NCBI GenBank assembly: GCA_018894105.1
Contig: CM032124.1
Span: 1,845,501 to 1,909,500, forward strand
Reading direction: 5' to 3'
Length of the DNA: 64,000 nt
Origin: Jacaranda mimosifolia
Lineage: Eukaryota; Streptophyta; Magnoliopsida; Lamiales; Bignoniaceae
A model generated the notes under the pieces. The model made no database searches, was not told where the DNA came from, and saw only the letters and a list, made by a program, of their open reading frames with translations. Below are positions 33,490 to 44,359 of the stretch, one piece after another. Made by a program: the position numbers and the translations under genes. Every line of letters begins with the position of its first letter. Within the stretch, counting starts at the first letter, position 1.

Positions 33490-35070
33490 TGTATAGGAAA
33501 TGTTTTTGAATTTTATTGTGGCTATATAATTCTGCAGCTGATAATGACAATTAATTTACCAGATGGTTTAACTTGTTCGAAGATACATTCCATGGCCAAA
33601 GTCATGATAGTTTATGTATTGTGGCTTTTCTCCCATCTTTTGTTCCACATGGAAGCTTACCATTAACCACTGTGTTGATTGTTTGCTCTTTTGGAGCGTT
33701 GTGGGATTCTGCAGATCTGCGGAGGCCATTGCAAGTTGCACAATGCTAACTGATAAGTCAGCGTCATGTTTAGATAGATGGATATCATCCTCATCACTTG
33801 AAGATTTTGAGCTCTCTTGCTGCTCAAGTGCAAACTGAAGTTGTAGCCAAGAACTTGGAGTAAATTCTGGACAGTCCCATATGATGAATCATGCACCACA
33901 AGCATCGGATTTGGAAAGGCAAGACTGTTGTCAGGATTGCTCAACTTAATGATCTCAAATCCTTTGAGGGGTCCATTTCCACCCAAGAATTCATCATTTG
34001 ATTGCAGACAAATCAAGAGATCCCGTTTACCCTCTTGTTTACTCCCTTTCATTGTCACCACGTAGTCCCTATAACCAGGGATGCTATTTTCATCATCCTT
34101 TTCTCTGATTAAGTCAATATTAGTATCAGCAATCATTTCATCAATACAGACTTTGAAAATAACGCCAACAATCTCTGCCATCTTGAATCCTAGCTTAGAG
34201 AAATGAAGCCTGACCAAGTACTTAAATTCCACATCCACAAATATTTTCTGGGTAACAGTGTTAATCCCGCTTGCTTTTCGCTTCGGAACTGTTTCCCACA
34301 TCCCAAACATGTCATTAGTATCACCAGTTGAGTAAGCAGAATCCTCTTTATTATTTAGTGGACAGATTATTTCAAGTGCACTGGTGTTATCAACATAAAC
34401 CAGAGACTCCCCAACCATTTGGACTCCAACATCTCCTATGTGAAAGTGAAAGACTGGCAAGCACCAAAATAATCTCAATCCCATTTATGAAAGCATATGT
34501 ATCTAATAATTCACTACTTGTAGGAGTGAAAACTATGATGAATGCTTGACTTTCTTCCATGTTTATAAAAGACTCCTTGACAAATGAATTCACACCAAGA
34601 GCATGAGCAGTAAGAGAAGCACTAAAGTTGCCAAGCAGGGTGAAAGAACAGACTTCAACAGCAAATAAATCCTTGAACCGTTTAAAGCCTCTGTATGGAG
34701 CTGGATTAAAGTGAAGATGGATAATTTTCTCACCTGGATACACCTGAAATGCATGGGAGAATCGAGAACGAGATAGTCGTGCTGTTGAACGAGATGGTCA
34801 CGCTACAAATTATCTTCCTTGCTACAAATAAAGGGTTTATCAACTTACGCATGACACTTGAGGCGATCAACAAATCCTTTATTTGTAGCAAGGAAGATGA
34901 TTTTGGCTTTATATCTCCGTGCCATTCCCTGTCGTTTCGCAATGCAGAAGCACCACTTGAGCCACAGTTAACTGAAATATCACCTGCGAAGTGAGTTGGT
35001 TTGTCACTAGCCGATATGAATGCGTTGAAGATGCAGAGAAATAGCAAGGCAAGTGAAACTTGTTACAGAT
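33490..35070 (-). pseudogene. Malectin-type receptor without membrane and kinase domains
   Basis: Start position 35070 corresponds to the ATG of the paralogues, but reads ATC, and the fourth codon is TAA. The signal peptide and N terminus (SLALLFLCIFNAFISASDKP, VNCGSSGASA) follow. Then the two malectin lobes appear across a frameshift (FNPAPYRGFKRFKDLF, FSASLTAHALGVNSFVKE, GESLVYVDNTSALEI, KYLVRLHFSKLGFKMAEIVG) down to [17 protein letters not shown]. At about 33845 the sequence jumps from VQNLLQVLG directly to the tail segment equivalent to LQFALEQQESSKS. About 1.1 kb encoding the membrane helix and whole kinase is deleted. A 23-bp inverted duplication at 34812-34898 replaces a short part of the ectodomain. 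It cannot signal. The HIP-like exons follow in the same orientation. Confidence 0.85.
34812..34898. repeat. Templated inverted duplication in the receptor pseudogene
   Basis: Perfect 23-bp arms at 34812-34834 and 34876-34898 (ATCTTCCTTGCTACAAATAA, then AGG; and its reverse complement) surround a 41-bp spacer. The right arm is the original coding sequence (matching 43550-43570). The left arm replaces what in the paralogue encodes the ADDPVPYKTA segment. Confidence 0.9.
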
Positions 35071-35689
35071 TGATGCTTCAAGCTCTGTTCTATTGTGATC
35101 AGAAGAAAATCAGTCATGACTTTCTTATCCCAAGGTTACTTCCCTATTAATAACAGCAGAATTAAAACGAAAAAAAAGGTTCACGCATGGTCATTTTCAC
35201 TTGAAATTTGTCAGTCTCGTTGAACCATTCCATTCTACACCATAATTTAACATTGAGAAACTAGTAATTTTTTTAGAAGAAAAGGACATAATCTTAATCT
35301 TGGAACAAAAATTATTCATCATCTAGACATCACATAATTAAATTACTCCGTCCTAATTAATGCACGAAATAGTAATTACCTACCAACAAATCGGTCCTAA
35401 TCAGAAAGACCTAGTTTGAAAAATTTACAAATTCCAACTAATTTGATCGAATAAATGAACTTATTATACAAAATTATTTCTGAAGCTCTTACAACACCAT
35501 GTATCAGAAAATTCTTTAAACAAATTCAAATTAAATTCTGCTAAAAGCTAAAACCTTTCTTACTCCAGATTAATTAAGGTCAATCAAAAGTATAACATCA
35601 ATTAATACATAATACAAATCTTAATTAAAACGCAGACCTAAAGCGGATATGTCTTTTTCTCCTCCTCCATGGCCTCTTCAGGCGCCGCC

Positions 35690-36189
35690 CTTCCGCTCCG
35701 CCGGCTGGCACAAACAACCCTACTCTTATCATATATAGCTTTCACTTTTGCTTGATAGCCCTAACTTCTTTGGCGACGCTGATGAGTTTCATCGGCCCAC
35801 CAAAAGCTCTCTGGAGGAAATTCCGGGCTCTGCTATCCTCCTCTTGATTCGCAAACACGACGATTATATCCTCAGCTTCACACACCACATCCTGGATCTG
35901 CCCCACCAGCTCTTCCAGGGCCTCATCTTTTTGGCTCATTTTCCTGGAGTCCTTTGAGGAACGCTTTGAAAAGGCGGATATCGTTCTCCAGCATTTCGAC
36001 CTGATTCTTGGCGTTGATGATCAAATTGGCATTGTAGAGCAAAACCCGCTTCAGATTTTCCAGGAGGAATAATACTGCGATTGATTTTTCGGGATTTCTG
36101 AGCTTGTTTGGGGGCGTGCGAGAGCGAGTGAATAAATAGACGCTGGTTAGGGTGAATAATTTGAAGGCAAACAGCAGCTGCTGCTTCAT
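35690..36189 (-). pseudogene. NLR N-terminal coiled-coil (Rx-type) fragment, copy 1
   Basis: ATG at 36189. The first frame gives MKQQLLFAFKLFTLTSVYLF and then LLENLKRVLLYNANLIINAK and LENDIRLFKAFLKG. After a single extra base near 35962 the next frame gives DEALEELVGQIQDVVCEAED (the EDVID-like motif), RNFLQRAFGGPMKLISVAKE and VRAIK. A second 1-base shift follows. No NB-ARC or LRR sequence is present; the match to the sister copy runs on only to about 35640. Coiled coils of this type drive NLR oligomerisation or bind guarded proteins. Loss of the rest leaves at best a short decoy-like product. It lies 0.6 kb upstream of the receptor at 35070, in the same orientation. Confidence 0.75.
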
Positions 36190-36299
36190 AGCTCTGTAAT
36201 CTGTGTGATAATAATATCTGTAAGCTGCTGTGGATCTTCACAGACTGTTTTGGAGGTTAATTAACCGGGTCGACTCTTGAATTGCAAACTCCAAGCAAG

Positions 36300-37280
36300 T
36301 TTGGTGATGTTTCTATTTCTTCTTCCCATTTTCAGTATTTTTAAATAGGTGATTTAAAAATGAAAATGAATTTAGATGATTTATTTAAAAATATTGAGTA
36401 TGCTAAATATAGAAGTAAAAATTTCAAAGATCTACGCAAATGTTTGATTATATTTTCTCAAAATAATTTTATTTTGAGAAAATATAATTAAATATATTCT
36501 CATTTTTCTTCTAAAATTTTTATTTTCTAATATATACATATATAATTTATATATACACATCATATATACTTTATTATTATTTTAAAAATAAAAAAATAAC
36601 TCAATTTTATATTTACCCTCAAAAACTCAATAAAAAAAAATTGATTTGATTGGTATAATAGTAAATATCTCTCTCAAAATATAAATAAACGTACCAAACA
36701 CAATATTCATATTTTTTTATAATTCATTTTCTCAAAATACATAACAAACACATAAGCAAGCAAATTATTATGTTTAGTTTAATTTTAATTTTATTAATGT
36801 AATATAGGACGACAAGGCAACTGTATAAAAAATTTAAAATTATTTGTTTGGTGTGATACTCTTGAATTATTCGTTTGTTATTTTTTGAACTTTGAAGATT
36901 AGTGATAATGATTAGTTGTCAAATTTTGAAGATCTAGTGATAGTGATTGGTTGTCAAATTTTAATATTTTTTAAAAAAATTTATTTTTAAAATTTGAAAA
37001 ATTAATTAGAATAAATGAGTTATGAATATATTTGTATTGAGATAATTTGTTGGGAAAACAATGATTGTATTAAGTTTAATAAGTTATAGGTGAGAGACAA
37101 TAATAATGAAGAAAAGAGAAATATATAGATTTTTAAGAAAAAATATATAGGTTATTTAAAAAATATATTTTTAGATTAAAATGAATTTAAATATTGATAA
37201 AAATAATAATAAATTATTGATAATTTATTTTCAAATAGTAAAAACAGTTGAAAATGAAAATAAAACATAACCAAATTGTC
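36300..37280. repeat. Flank of the coiled-coil/receptor unit with MITE insertions
   Basis: 36300-36415 matches 49218-49360 of segment B. 36430-36760 is an inverted member of the 9406-9803 MITE family (left end AAATGTTTGATTATATTTTC, internal 'aattgatttgattggtataa'). 36990-37282 ends in 'aaataaaacataaccaaatt', similar to the terminus of the MITE at 4415. No gene is visible. Confidence 0.5.
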
Positions 37281-37282
37281 CC

Positions 37283-37579
37283 TTGGAATTGCGAACATAT
37301 CCATCTAGAGCAAATACAATTGAAATGATTAATATAGGCAAAATTGCATTTTTAGTCCCATACAATGCAGGGTTTGCAACTTTAGTCTCACACTTTCTTA
37401 AATTTCAAAAAATGTCCCAAAATTTAAAAAAAGTTGCAAAGTTAGTCCCACAGCTCGATTTCCGTCCAAAATTTAACGGAGAAAGCGTGTGTGATGCACG
37501 TGACCGTCTACTGCGCGTCGTCTTGGTGGAAAAATTGCACTTTCAATCCCATACATTAGGGGGGAGGTTGCAACTTTAG
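37283..37579. repeat. Short dispersed repeat with 'tttagtcccata' phrases
   Basis: Three related phrases 'gcatttttagtcccatacaa', 'gcaaagttagtcccacagct' and 'gcaactttagtcccactgta' surround a GC-rich core (acggagaaagcgtgtgtgatg). The wording resembles a common plant non-autonomous DNA transposon. The 98-codon open frame across it is not a gene. It adjoins the foldback element at 37580. Confidence 0.4.
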
Positions 37580-39190
37580 TCCCACTGTAGATAAATTAAT
37601 TTGAAGCCAATTGAGAAGTGACATGTATAAAATAATATGCTAATTATTAATTTAAAATTCTCTATTTATATTTTGAAATTTATTAAATTTAATTCTAAAA
37701 GATAAATGATTAATTTTAATTAATAATTTATTATTTATTTTATATTCAAATCAAATATTGACAAGTGTCAAAGATTGAGTGTCTATATCTATGTATCAAT
37801 TAAATCAAAGATATTTGATATTATCTCTTGATATTGATATTATCTTTTAATGTTTGATATTGTCAAATCAAAGATATCCGATTTATCTATGAGTGTAAAT
37901 GAGATGAAACTATTTGCGAACGGTTCGGGCTCGGCTCGACAAATTTAGCTTGAACTTAAATGAGCCAAACCGAACAGAGTCTAAGCTTGCCGGCCAAACA
38001 AGTTGAGCCAAGCTCAATAGTATTTAACTTGATAGGCTGGCGAGCCTAAACGAGCCTTTTATAATAATAATAATAATAATAATATTAATTAATTATTATT
38101 ATTATTAAGAAAGAATAAAATTATTTAAAAATTGAAAAGAAAAAAAACCCTAAGGCTATGTTCACTTGCATTTTGGGCATTTTTTAGAAAAAAATTTGGG
38201 AGAATGAGTTTTTGAGAGACAAATTGGAAAAAGTGTCAACCGTTTGTTTTTATTTTGGGAAAATAGGGAAAATAATTTTTGAATGAGCTGTTTGTTTGTT
38301 AATATTTTGGTGGGGACAAATTTTACTGTAAATGTCAAATCAGTTACTTTTTTTTTTAGGTTTGTTGGGAGAAATTGATTTTTATTTTATTTTATGTAAT
38401 ATATGTATGTATATTTATAATTTGAGGATGTGTGTGTATATGTATATATATGTTATCATTGGTAGACAAAATATTTAGTAATAAACAAAATAATTATTTA
38501 AAATTAATTTATTATTAATATATTAAATTTTATATGTAATTGATTATTAAATTAAATAGATTATTAAATTTTATATGTTATCATTGTATATGTGTGTGTG
38601 TATATATATATATATATATGTTTGACATAACACGAATTCCACTAAGTAAGAGAAATTTTGAAGGAATTCAGTAATTCTATTAAACAAATTTAAGGATATC
38701 CACGACATTCAAAGAGTTCTTTAGAGCTCATATACTTTTTACATTTGATTCGAGATTAAAGTACAAAACCCTCGAATTGGTGTTATTTTTCTTCAAATCG
38801 ATGGCTTAAATTTGATTTGATTTGAGCCAAGCCCGAACCATTCGCAAATAGTCTCATCTCATTTACACCCATAGATAATATCAGATATCTTTGATTTGCT
38901 AATATCAAACATCAAAAGATAATATTAATATCAAGAGATAATATCAAATATCTTTGATTTAATTGATCCATAAATATAGAGACTCCATCTTTGACACTTG
39001 TCAATATTTGATTTGAATATAAAATAAATACTAAATTATTAATTAAAATCAATCATTTATCTTTTAAAATTAAATTTAATAAATTTCAAAATATAAATAG
39101 AAAATTTTAAATTAATAATTAGCATATATTTTGTACATGTTACTTCTCAATTGACTTCAAATTAATTTATCTATAGTGGATAAACTACTT
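37580..39190. mobile_element. Foldback element with about 360-bp inverted arms
   Basis: The left arm, about 37580-37945 (from 'ccactgtagataaattaatt'), is repeated inverted at about 38830-39190 (ending 'aatttatctatagtggataa'), with around 90 percent identity by eye. Both arms include 'acaagtgtcaaagat' and 'gtgtaaatgagatga'. The loop of about 0.9 kb contains a trinucleotide (TAA)n run at 38061-38108, an 'aaacgagccttt' phrase and what looks like another nested MITE (38155-38640). Long inverted arms suggest a Mutator-like or foldback element; no transposase is present. It ends 30 bp before the PTI1-like stop codon. Confidence 0.7.
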
Positions 39191-39220
39191 CGAGAGACAA
39201 TCCATTAATTTCAACTATTT

Positions 39221-40899
39221 TCAATTCCTAGGGAAATTCTGACAAGATTTGGTATTTATATGGGAATCCCAACTCAAAAGAGGTTGGAGTTCTTTTACCA
39301 CAATGCTCATCTTTGGACGGAAATCAGTATCAAATTGCACACACGATCCAGCAACTGCAGCCATCTGTTCTAAGCAAATCACAAAATCATGTGTATGGAA
39401 CGAACACGAGTTCAGTTTGAAATGTAGGCTATTCAGCAAAGCTACTGTTGATTTCACCTTTGCAACGGCCTCTGGAGGATGCTCCCCGTTCAGTCTAGGA
39501 TCGACAATCTGCTTTACCATGTCTTCGCTCAGCCTTGGCGTTGCCTGCTTATTTATAATTTGAAAATTTTAATCAATTATGCTAAGTAGATGCCCTTGAT
39601 AAAGTTGAAGAAAATAATTATGACTAGGAAATTTGCATACCCATGTTAAAAGAGACTGTCGTCCTCTTGGCCGGGTCTGATCAATTGGTTTACGGCCAGT
39701 CAAGAGTTCCAGAAGCACCACACCGAAGCTGTACACATCACTCTTCGCATTTAGCTAGCCGGTCATTGCATATCTACCACCCGAAAAAGAAATTTAAGTT
39801 CATGTTCAGAAAAAGAACAAATTCAAACTACTAGTTCTGTTCATTTCTAGGAAAACCAAGAAAGAGAGCATACTCAGGGGGGTAATGACAACTCAAAGGA
39901 TTAAAAATGCGAGCGTAAAGAAAATCCATGCGAGGATCGGGATTTGACGGATCAGAATCAGACATTTTTATCTTAGCAACACCATAATCATCAAAAAGTA
40001 GAACATTGCCGGACTTGATATGGCGATGAGTCTGCTCCTTCTCGTGAATATACTCTAATCCCTTCGCAGCCCCAACAGCAATTTTAACTCTTTGGTCCCA
40101 TGAAAGAACCGGACCTGGTTCTGCGCCCTTGATGCCTTTTTGTCCTTCATATAAGAGAATATTTATCACTAATATTTTGCATGAGATAAGCAACAAGAAG
40201 CTAGAATGGATGAACATAATAAAGATTGTATTGGAAGGCACTTATGATAATAAACAATCAAAAGTTGATTTCTAAAACAATCTCAACAACGGATAATTCT
40301 GGGATATTCACCCATGAAAGGTCGATGTTATTGCATTTGAACCAATACACTTAGAAAAATCTATGATAATCAGTCTAAAGATACAAAACAGAAAAGTCAA
40401 AAAAAGTAGCTTCAAATCAATGCCATAAATTAAGAAGCATTCACCATGAAGAATGTCATGTAGGGACCCGTTTGGTGCATACTCATAGGCCAAGATTCGC
40501 AGACCACCATCCACACAATAACCAAGTAGCCCAACCACATTTTTGTGATTTAGACTGGATACCATTAAAACCTGCAAAACCATGTACAAAGTACAAACAA
40601 CACATCTTTATCGAAAGTTATACTCTACGCACCTATATGAACAAGAAGTGTTGTGGCAAACCTGTGCTAGAAATTCTTCATCTGGCCTCTCTCTAAAGTC
40701 TAGCATTTTAATCGCTGCAGCCTGTCTGCTTTTCAGGACTCCATGGTATACATGTGCACTGGAGTCCTCACCAATAAGACACTTATTACTAAAATCACCA
40801 GTAATGTCCTTCAATTCATCGATTTCAATAGCAGGGGCAGCACTCGCTGCATAGTAATAGTCTGTTTGTCCTTTTGTGCTGTTTCTGTGGCATGATTGC
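39221..40899 (-). pseudogene. PTI1-like cytoplasmic kinase, degenerate
   Basis: Exons on the minus strand: 40899-40662 ([20 protein letters not shown], then QAAAIK and DEEFLAQ), 40571-40445 ([32 protein letters not shown]), 40144 to about 39865 (GPVLSWDQRVKIAVGAAKGL, SGNVLLFDDY), about 39775-39645 ([20 protein letters not shown]), 39544-39458 ([20 protein letters not shown]) and 39364-39221 ([20 protein letters not shown]). This is the PTI1-like family, membrane-associated kinases that act downstream of receptors and OXI1. The glycine loop is ruined ([11 protein letters not shown]), the HRD Asp is His (THRHIKSGN), the DFG region is scrambled and a TAG follows AMTG. No activity is expected. 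The first exon begins with receptor-derived codons ([13 protein letters not shown]) and is frameshifted into the kinase part. Confidence 0.85.
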
Positions 40900-41229
40900 C
40901 TAAAGAAAATCTTTCATAAGTTTAACTATGGTAAATAAGATATTTGCAAACTTTGTCAAGAAGAAAGTCGCCAATAAGAAACAATATGGTGAAAAGTATT
41001 CAAGCCATAGTGGCAGTGTACTCAAAACTTTGGGCTTAACTAGAAATGTATTTCACTTGAGCTTCCCATTCAAGGTCAAGTTTGTTCTCAAACATTTCAA
41101 AAGCATGACTAGTACCCATAAAATTGCTTCCATTGTGATTAAGAAACTATGGCAGACAGCAAAAGTTTGAACATCAAAATATGAACAGGAAACGTTTTTG
41201 AATTTTATTGTGACTATATAGATTCATAC
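40900..41229 (-). other. Predicted intron linking receptor and PTI1-like exons
   Basis: The receptor's long exon ends ...ESSLL plus one base at 41230, followed by GTATGA. 330 bp downstream on the minus strand TTTCTTTAG precedes GCAATCATGCC (exon start 40899). The split codon becomes Gly, giving LLGN. The same acceptor and exon start occur at 33227 in the sister unit, so the splice pattern predates the duplication. Confidence 0.65.
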
Positions 41230-43749
41230 CTAATAATGACGATTCATTTTTGCCAGATGGTTTAATTCTGTTCCAAATTGCATCCCATGGCCAAAGTCGT
41301 GATGGTTTATGCATTGTGGCTTTTCTCCCATCTTTTGTTTCAGATGGAGGCTCCGCATTAGCTTCTTTTCTGTTAGTTTGCTCTTTTAGGGGGTGTGTCA
41401 TATTTTGCGCATCAGTGGAGGCCGTTGTGACTTGTGCAGCACTGACTGATAACTTATTATCATCTTTAGATATATGGATATCATCCACATCATTTGTTAT
41501 CGCATTTGATACTGGAGATTTTGAGCTCTCTTGCTGCTCAAGTGCAAACTCAAGCTGTAGCACAACCTGAGCCATTGTTTGTCGTTTCTTTGGTTCATCA
41601 TGCAAGCATCTTTCAACAACGCCCACAAATGCCTTCAAGCTATCTTCTGAGATTTGGCCCCTCAGATTTGAAGCTACAATCTGGTCAGCTTTTCCCTTAG
41701 TAATGTTTTCTCGTGCCCACTTGGCCAAAATGTGCTCATCCTCTGCAACCCGTGGATCCAATGCTGGTCTCCCACTGAAACTTCCAATAACACCACTCCA
41801 AAGGCATATGTGTCACTTCTTCTGGTTAGTTTACCGGTGATGAGATAATTTGGGTCGAAGTATCCAAATGTACCCTTGATTTTTGTGCTTACATGGCTCT
41901 GTAACTTGCTTCTGCTTAAAGGTTTGGCCAAGCCAAAGTCTGAAACCTTAGATGTGAAATTTTCATCCAATAGGATATTTGAAGCCTTCACATCGCGATG
42001 TACGAGTGATTGGCCAGTGTGCAGATAATCAAGCCCTCAGCAGCTCCAATGCATATGTTAAGGCATTGCTTCCAGGTGAGAGATGAGCCGTTATCGTTGT
42101 TCTTTGAAAGTTTATAAAGGTGGTCAGCCAGAGTCCCACAGGCCATGTACTTATAAACAAGAATCATTTCCCTATGCTCATTGCAGTAGCCAATTAGTGA
42201 GACTAGATTAGCATGCTGGAGCTCAGTTAGTGTTTCAATCTCTGTCAAAAACTCCCATGCCCCTTGCTTGGAATTTGGTTTTAGCCGCTTTATGGCCACA
42301 ATCTCTTGTCCACCATCAATGAGGCCTTTGTAAACTTTACCAAATCCACCCCTTCCAATAAGATGTGCATCACTAAAATTTCTAGTGGCTCGTTGGATCT
42401 CAGCTAGTGAAAAGCGGCGACAAAGTCGTTCAGCCCTAGCTAATGGCTTGTTTTCCTCCACTGTACTGCTAGATTCCCAAATTTGTCTTAGTAAATAAAT
42501 AATGATGTTTACGAGAACAAGTATTGCTATTGCGACAGTTGCAATCACATTTCTTTGACCAAGAACGTTCAGTAAATTTTGGAATGTATAGGATGATGAA
42601 TCTTGTGCTGAAGGCAAGGGATTTGGACTCGCAAGACTATTTTCAGGGTTGCTCAACTTCATTATTTCAAATCCTTTGAGAGGTCCACGTCCATCCATGA
42701 ATTTATCATTTGATTGTAGGCAAATCAAGAGGTCTCGTTTGCCATGTTGTTTGCTTCCTTTCATCAACACCACATAGTCTTTATACCAGGAGATGCTATT
42801 TTCATCATCATTTTCTCTAACCATGTCAATATTAGTGTCAACATTCATTTCTTAATGTGGACTTCAAAAACAATGCCACCAATTTCTGCCATCTTGAATC
42901 CTATCTCGAAGAAATGAAGTCTGACCAAGTATCTAAATCCCACATCCACAAATATTTTCCAAGCAAGATCGTTGATCTTGCTTGCTTTTCGCTTAGGAAC
43001 CGTTTCCCACGTCCCAAACATGTCACCAATTTTAGTAGTCGACAAAACAGAATCCTGCCAGTGGATTATTTCAAGAGCAGTGTTATTATCAACATAGACC
43101 AAAGACTTTCCAACCACTTGGATTCCAATATCCCCTTTGTGAATGTAAGAAACACTGGCAGGTACCGAGATAATCTCAATCCCATTTATGAAAGCATATG
43201 TATCTAATAATCACTACTTGCAGGAGTGAAAACTATGCTGAACTCTTGACTTTCTTCCATGTTTATAACAAACTCCTTGACAAAAGAATTCACACCAAGA
43301 GCATCAGCAGTAAGGGATGCGCTAAAGTTGCTAAGTAGTGTGAAAGGACCAGCTTCAACAGCAAATAAGTCCTCAGACCTTTTAAACCCTCTGTATGAAC
43401 CCAGATTAAAGTGAAAGCGGATAATTTTCTGACCTGGGCTTACTTGAAATGCATAGGAGAATCGAGAACGAGACAGTCGTGCCGTTTTGTAAGGAACAGG
43501 ATCATCAGCAGGCATCAACTTATGGATGACGCTTGAGGCGGCTGATAAGCCCTTTATTTGTAGCAAGGAAGAACCTTTTATCTCTATATCTCCACACCAA
43601 TCCCTGCCATTTTGTGCTGCAGAAGTGCCACTTGAGCCACAGTTAATTGAAACATCACCTATGAAGTGAGTCGGATTGTTACTAGCGAAAATGAATGCGT
43701 GGAAGAAGCAGAAAAATAGCAAGGCAAGTGAAGCTTGATACAGATTCAT
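41230..43749 (-). pseudogene. Malectin-like (CrRLK1L/FERONIA-type) receptor kinase, frameshifted
   Basis: The most complete receptor in the window. The minus strand from ATG 43749 gives a signal peptide (MNLYQASLALLFFCFFHAFI), mature start VSINCGSSGTSAAQNGRDW, two malectin-like lobes (FSYAFQVSPGQKIIRFHFN, FSASLTADALGVNSFVKEF, SLVYVDNNTALEII, VDVGFRYLVRLHFFEIGFK), a membrane helix ([20 protein letters not shown]), a kinase with [20 protein letters not shown] and GTFGYFDPNY, and a long charged tail to ESSLL. Compared with the paralogues, single-base losses shift the frame near 43206, 42853, 42030 and 41785. With those four it cannot be translated. Family members sense RALF peptides and cell-wall state, and modulate immunity. 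It continues by splicing into the PTI1-like exons. Confidence 0.9.
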
Positions 43750-44359
43750 GCTTCAAGCTCTGTCCTGTCGTAAGTCTGAAGAATGATCTGCGATGACTTC
43801 AAGGTTACCAGCCATTAATAACAATAGAATTAAAACAAACAACATAAAACAAGATGGCACGATTTCATTTTCATTGTTTATTTCTGAAAGTCGTCGTTGA
43901 ATGATTCTATGTCATAATTTAATATCCAGAAACTGGTCAACTTTTAGAGGAATAAAAAATAAATAAATAAATAAAACATAATTTCAATCTTGGTGCACAA
44001 AAATTATCCATTCGCGAATCAACATCACACAATTAAAATACTCCATCCTAATTGATGCGAAAATTAGCATCGATATAGTAATTATCACCAATCCCATCCA
44101 CCAATAAAACGGGTCCTAATCCAAAACTAATTATTTTAAAATATTTATAGATTCCAACCATTTTTTATCAAATAAATGAACTTATTATGTCAAGACTCAA
44201 ACTATATCTGAAGCTCTTGAAAACCATTTATCAGAAAATTCTTCAAAAATAGAAAAAAAAATAATAATAAATTCTGCTACGCCCAAACCTTGCTTAACCC
44301 AGATTAATTAAGATCAATCAAGAGAACAATATCAATTAATACATAATACAAATCTTAAT

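Noticed and set aside
37283..37579. 98-codon frame before the foldback element
   Set aside because: It lies on a dispersed non-autonomous repeat recognised by its repeated 'ttagtccca' phrases; no domain.
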